From the NCBI GenBank assembly GCA_003427395.1, contig BFEA01000616.1, forward strand, positions 393,686 through 420,898: a stretch of 27,213 bases of DNA, written 5' to 3'. The notes beneath the pieces were generated by a model. That model had not been told where the DNA came from. It did no database searches and saw nothing but the letters and a program-made list of their open reading frames with translations. Origin of the DNA: Chara braunii (Eukaryota > Streptophyta > Charophyceae > Charales > Characeae). The position numbers and the translations under genes are program-made. This document shows positions 27,200 to 27,213 of this stretch, piece after piece. Position 1 is the stretch's first letter. Every line of letters begins with the position of its first letter.

Positions 27200-27213
27200 G
27201 GATATCTTGCGAT

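Noticed and set aside
1-27213. CRISPR arrays, bacterial operons, tRNA genes.
   Set aside because: No regularly spaced direct repeats with unique spacers, no operon-like gene runs with ribosome binding sites, and no complete tRNA cloverleaf were found by eye.

Overview
This is a repeat-rich eukaryotic nuclear window, most likely from a green-lineage (plant or streptophyte-alga type) genome. The evidence is two degraded Ty3/gypsy LTR retrotransposons on the minus strand, a plant-style initiator-Met primer binding site, many A/T homopolymers, microsatellites and foldback repeats, and no bacterial-type gene organisation. A large charophyte genome would fit, but that is a guess. No intact host gene was recognised.

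Layout: (1) 1-4.7 kb is a mosaic of small repeats. It holds a foldback block (139-625), an (AAAT)n tract flanked by an 11-bp direct repeat (833-908), a ~385-bp terminal-inverted-repeat element with three internal tandem units (1279-1663), a tRNA-T-arm-like 34-bp sequence in two orientations (1747-1780, 2403-2436), poly-A/poly-T tails, and a degenerate tandem duplication of about 140 bp (3904-4180). (2) 4.7-6.3 kb has no recognised gene; its right end looks like the 3' LTR edge of element 1. (3) 6.3-11.2 kb (minus) is element 1, a chromovirus-like Ty3/gypsy element with gag, protease, RT, RNase H, integrase and a chromodomain-like C-terminus. It is broken by at least seven in-frame stops, several frameshifts and damaged catalytic motifs. 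(4) 11.2-17.7 kb has no recognised gene. It contains a 4 x 32-bp tandem repeat, polypurine tracts and one plus-strand ORF of unknown function with a strong start context. (5) 17.8-25.8 kb (minus) is element 2, a second Ty3/gypsy element with gag, protease, an unusually long protease-RT linker, RT, RNase H and integrase, followed by ~1.9 kb of additional coding sequence that overlaps the end of pol. Its primer binding site is at 25813-25824 and an LTR begins right of it. (6) 25.8-27.2 kb is LTR/flank and a poly-A-tailed repeat.

The most interesting item is the extra coding region downstream of pol in element 2 (19707-17791, minus). It starts inside the last 26 nt of the pol frame, is about 640 codons long across three ORF segments, and matches no family I can recognise. 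The second theme is decay: nearly all premature stops in both elements are TAG or TGA, and those that can be assigned an ancestral codon fit C-to-T change at CG or CHG sites, as expected from methylation of silenced transposons.
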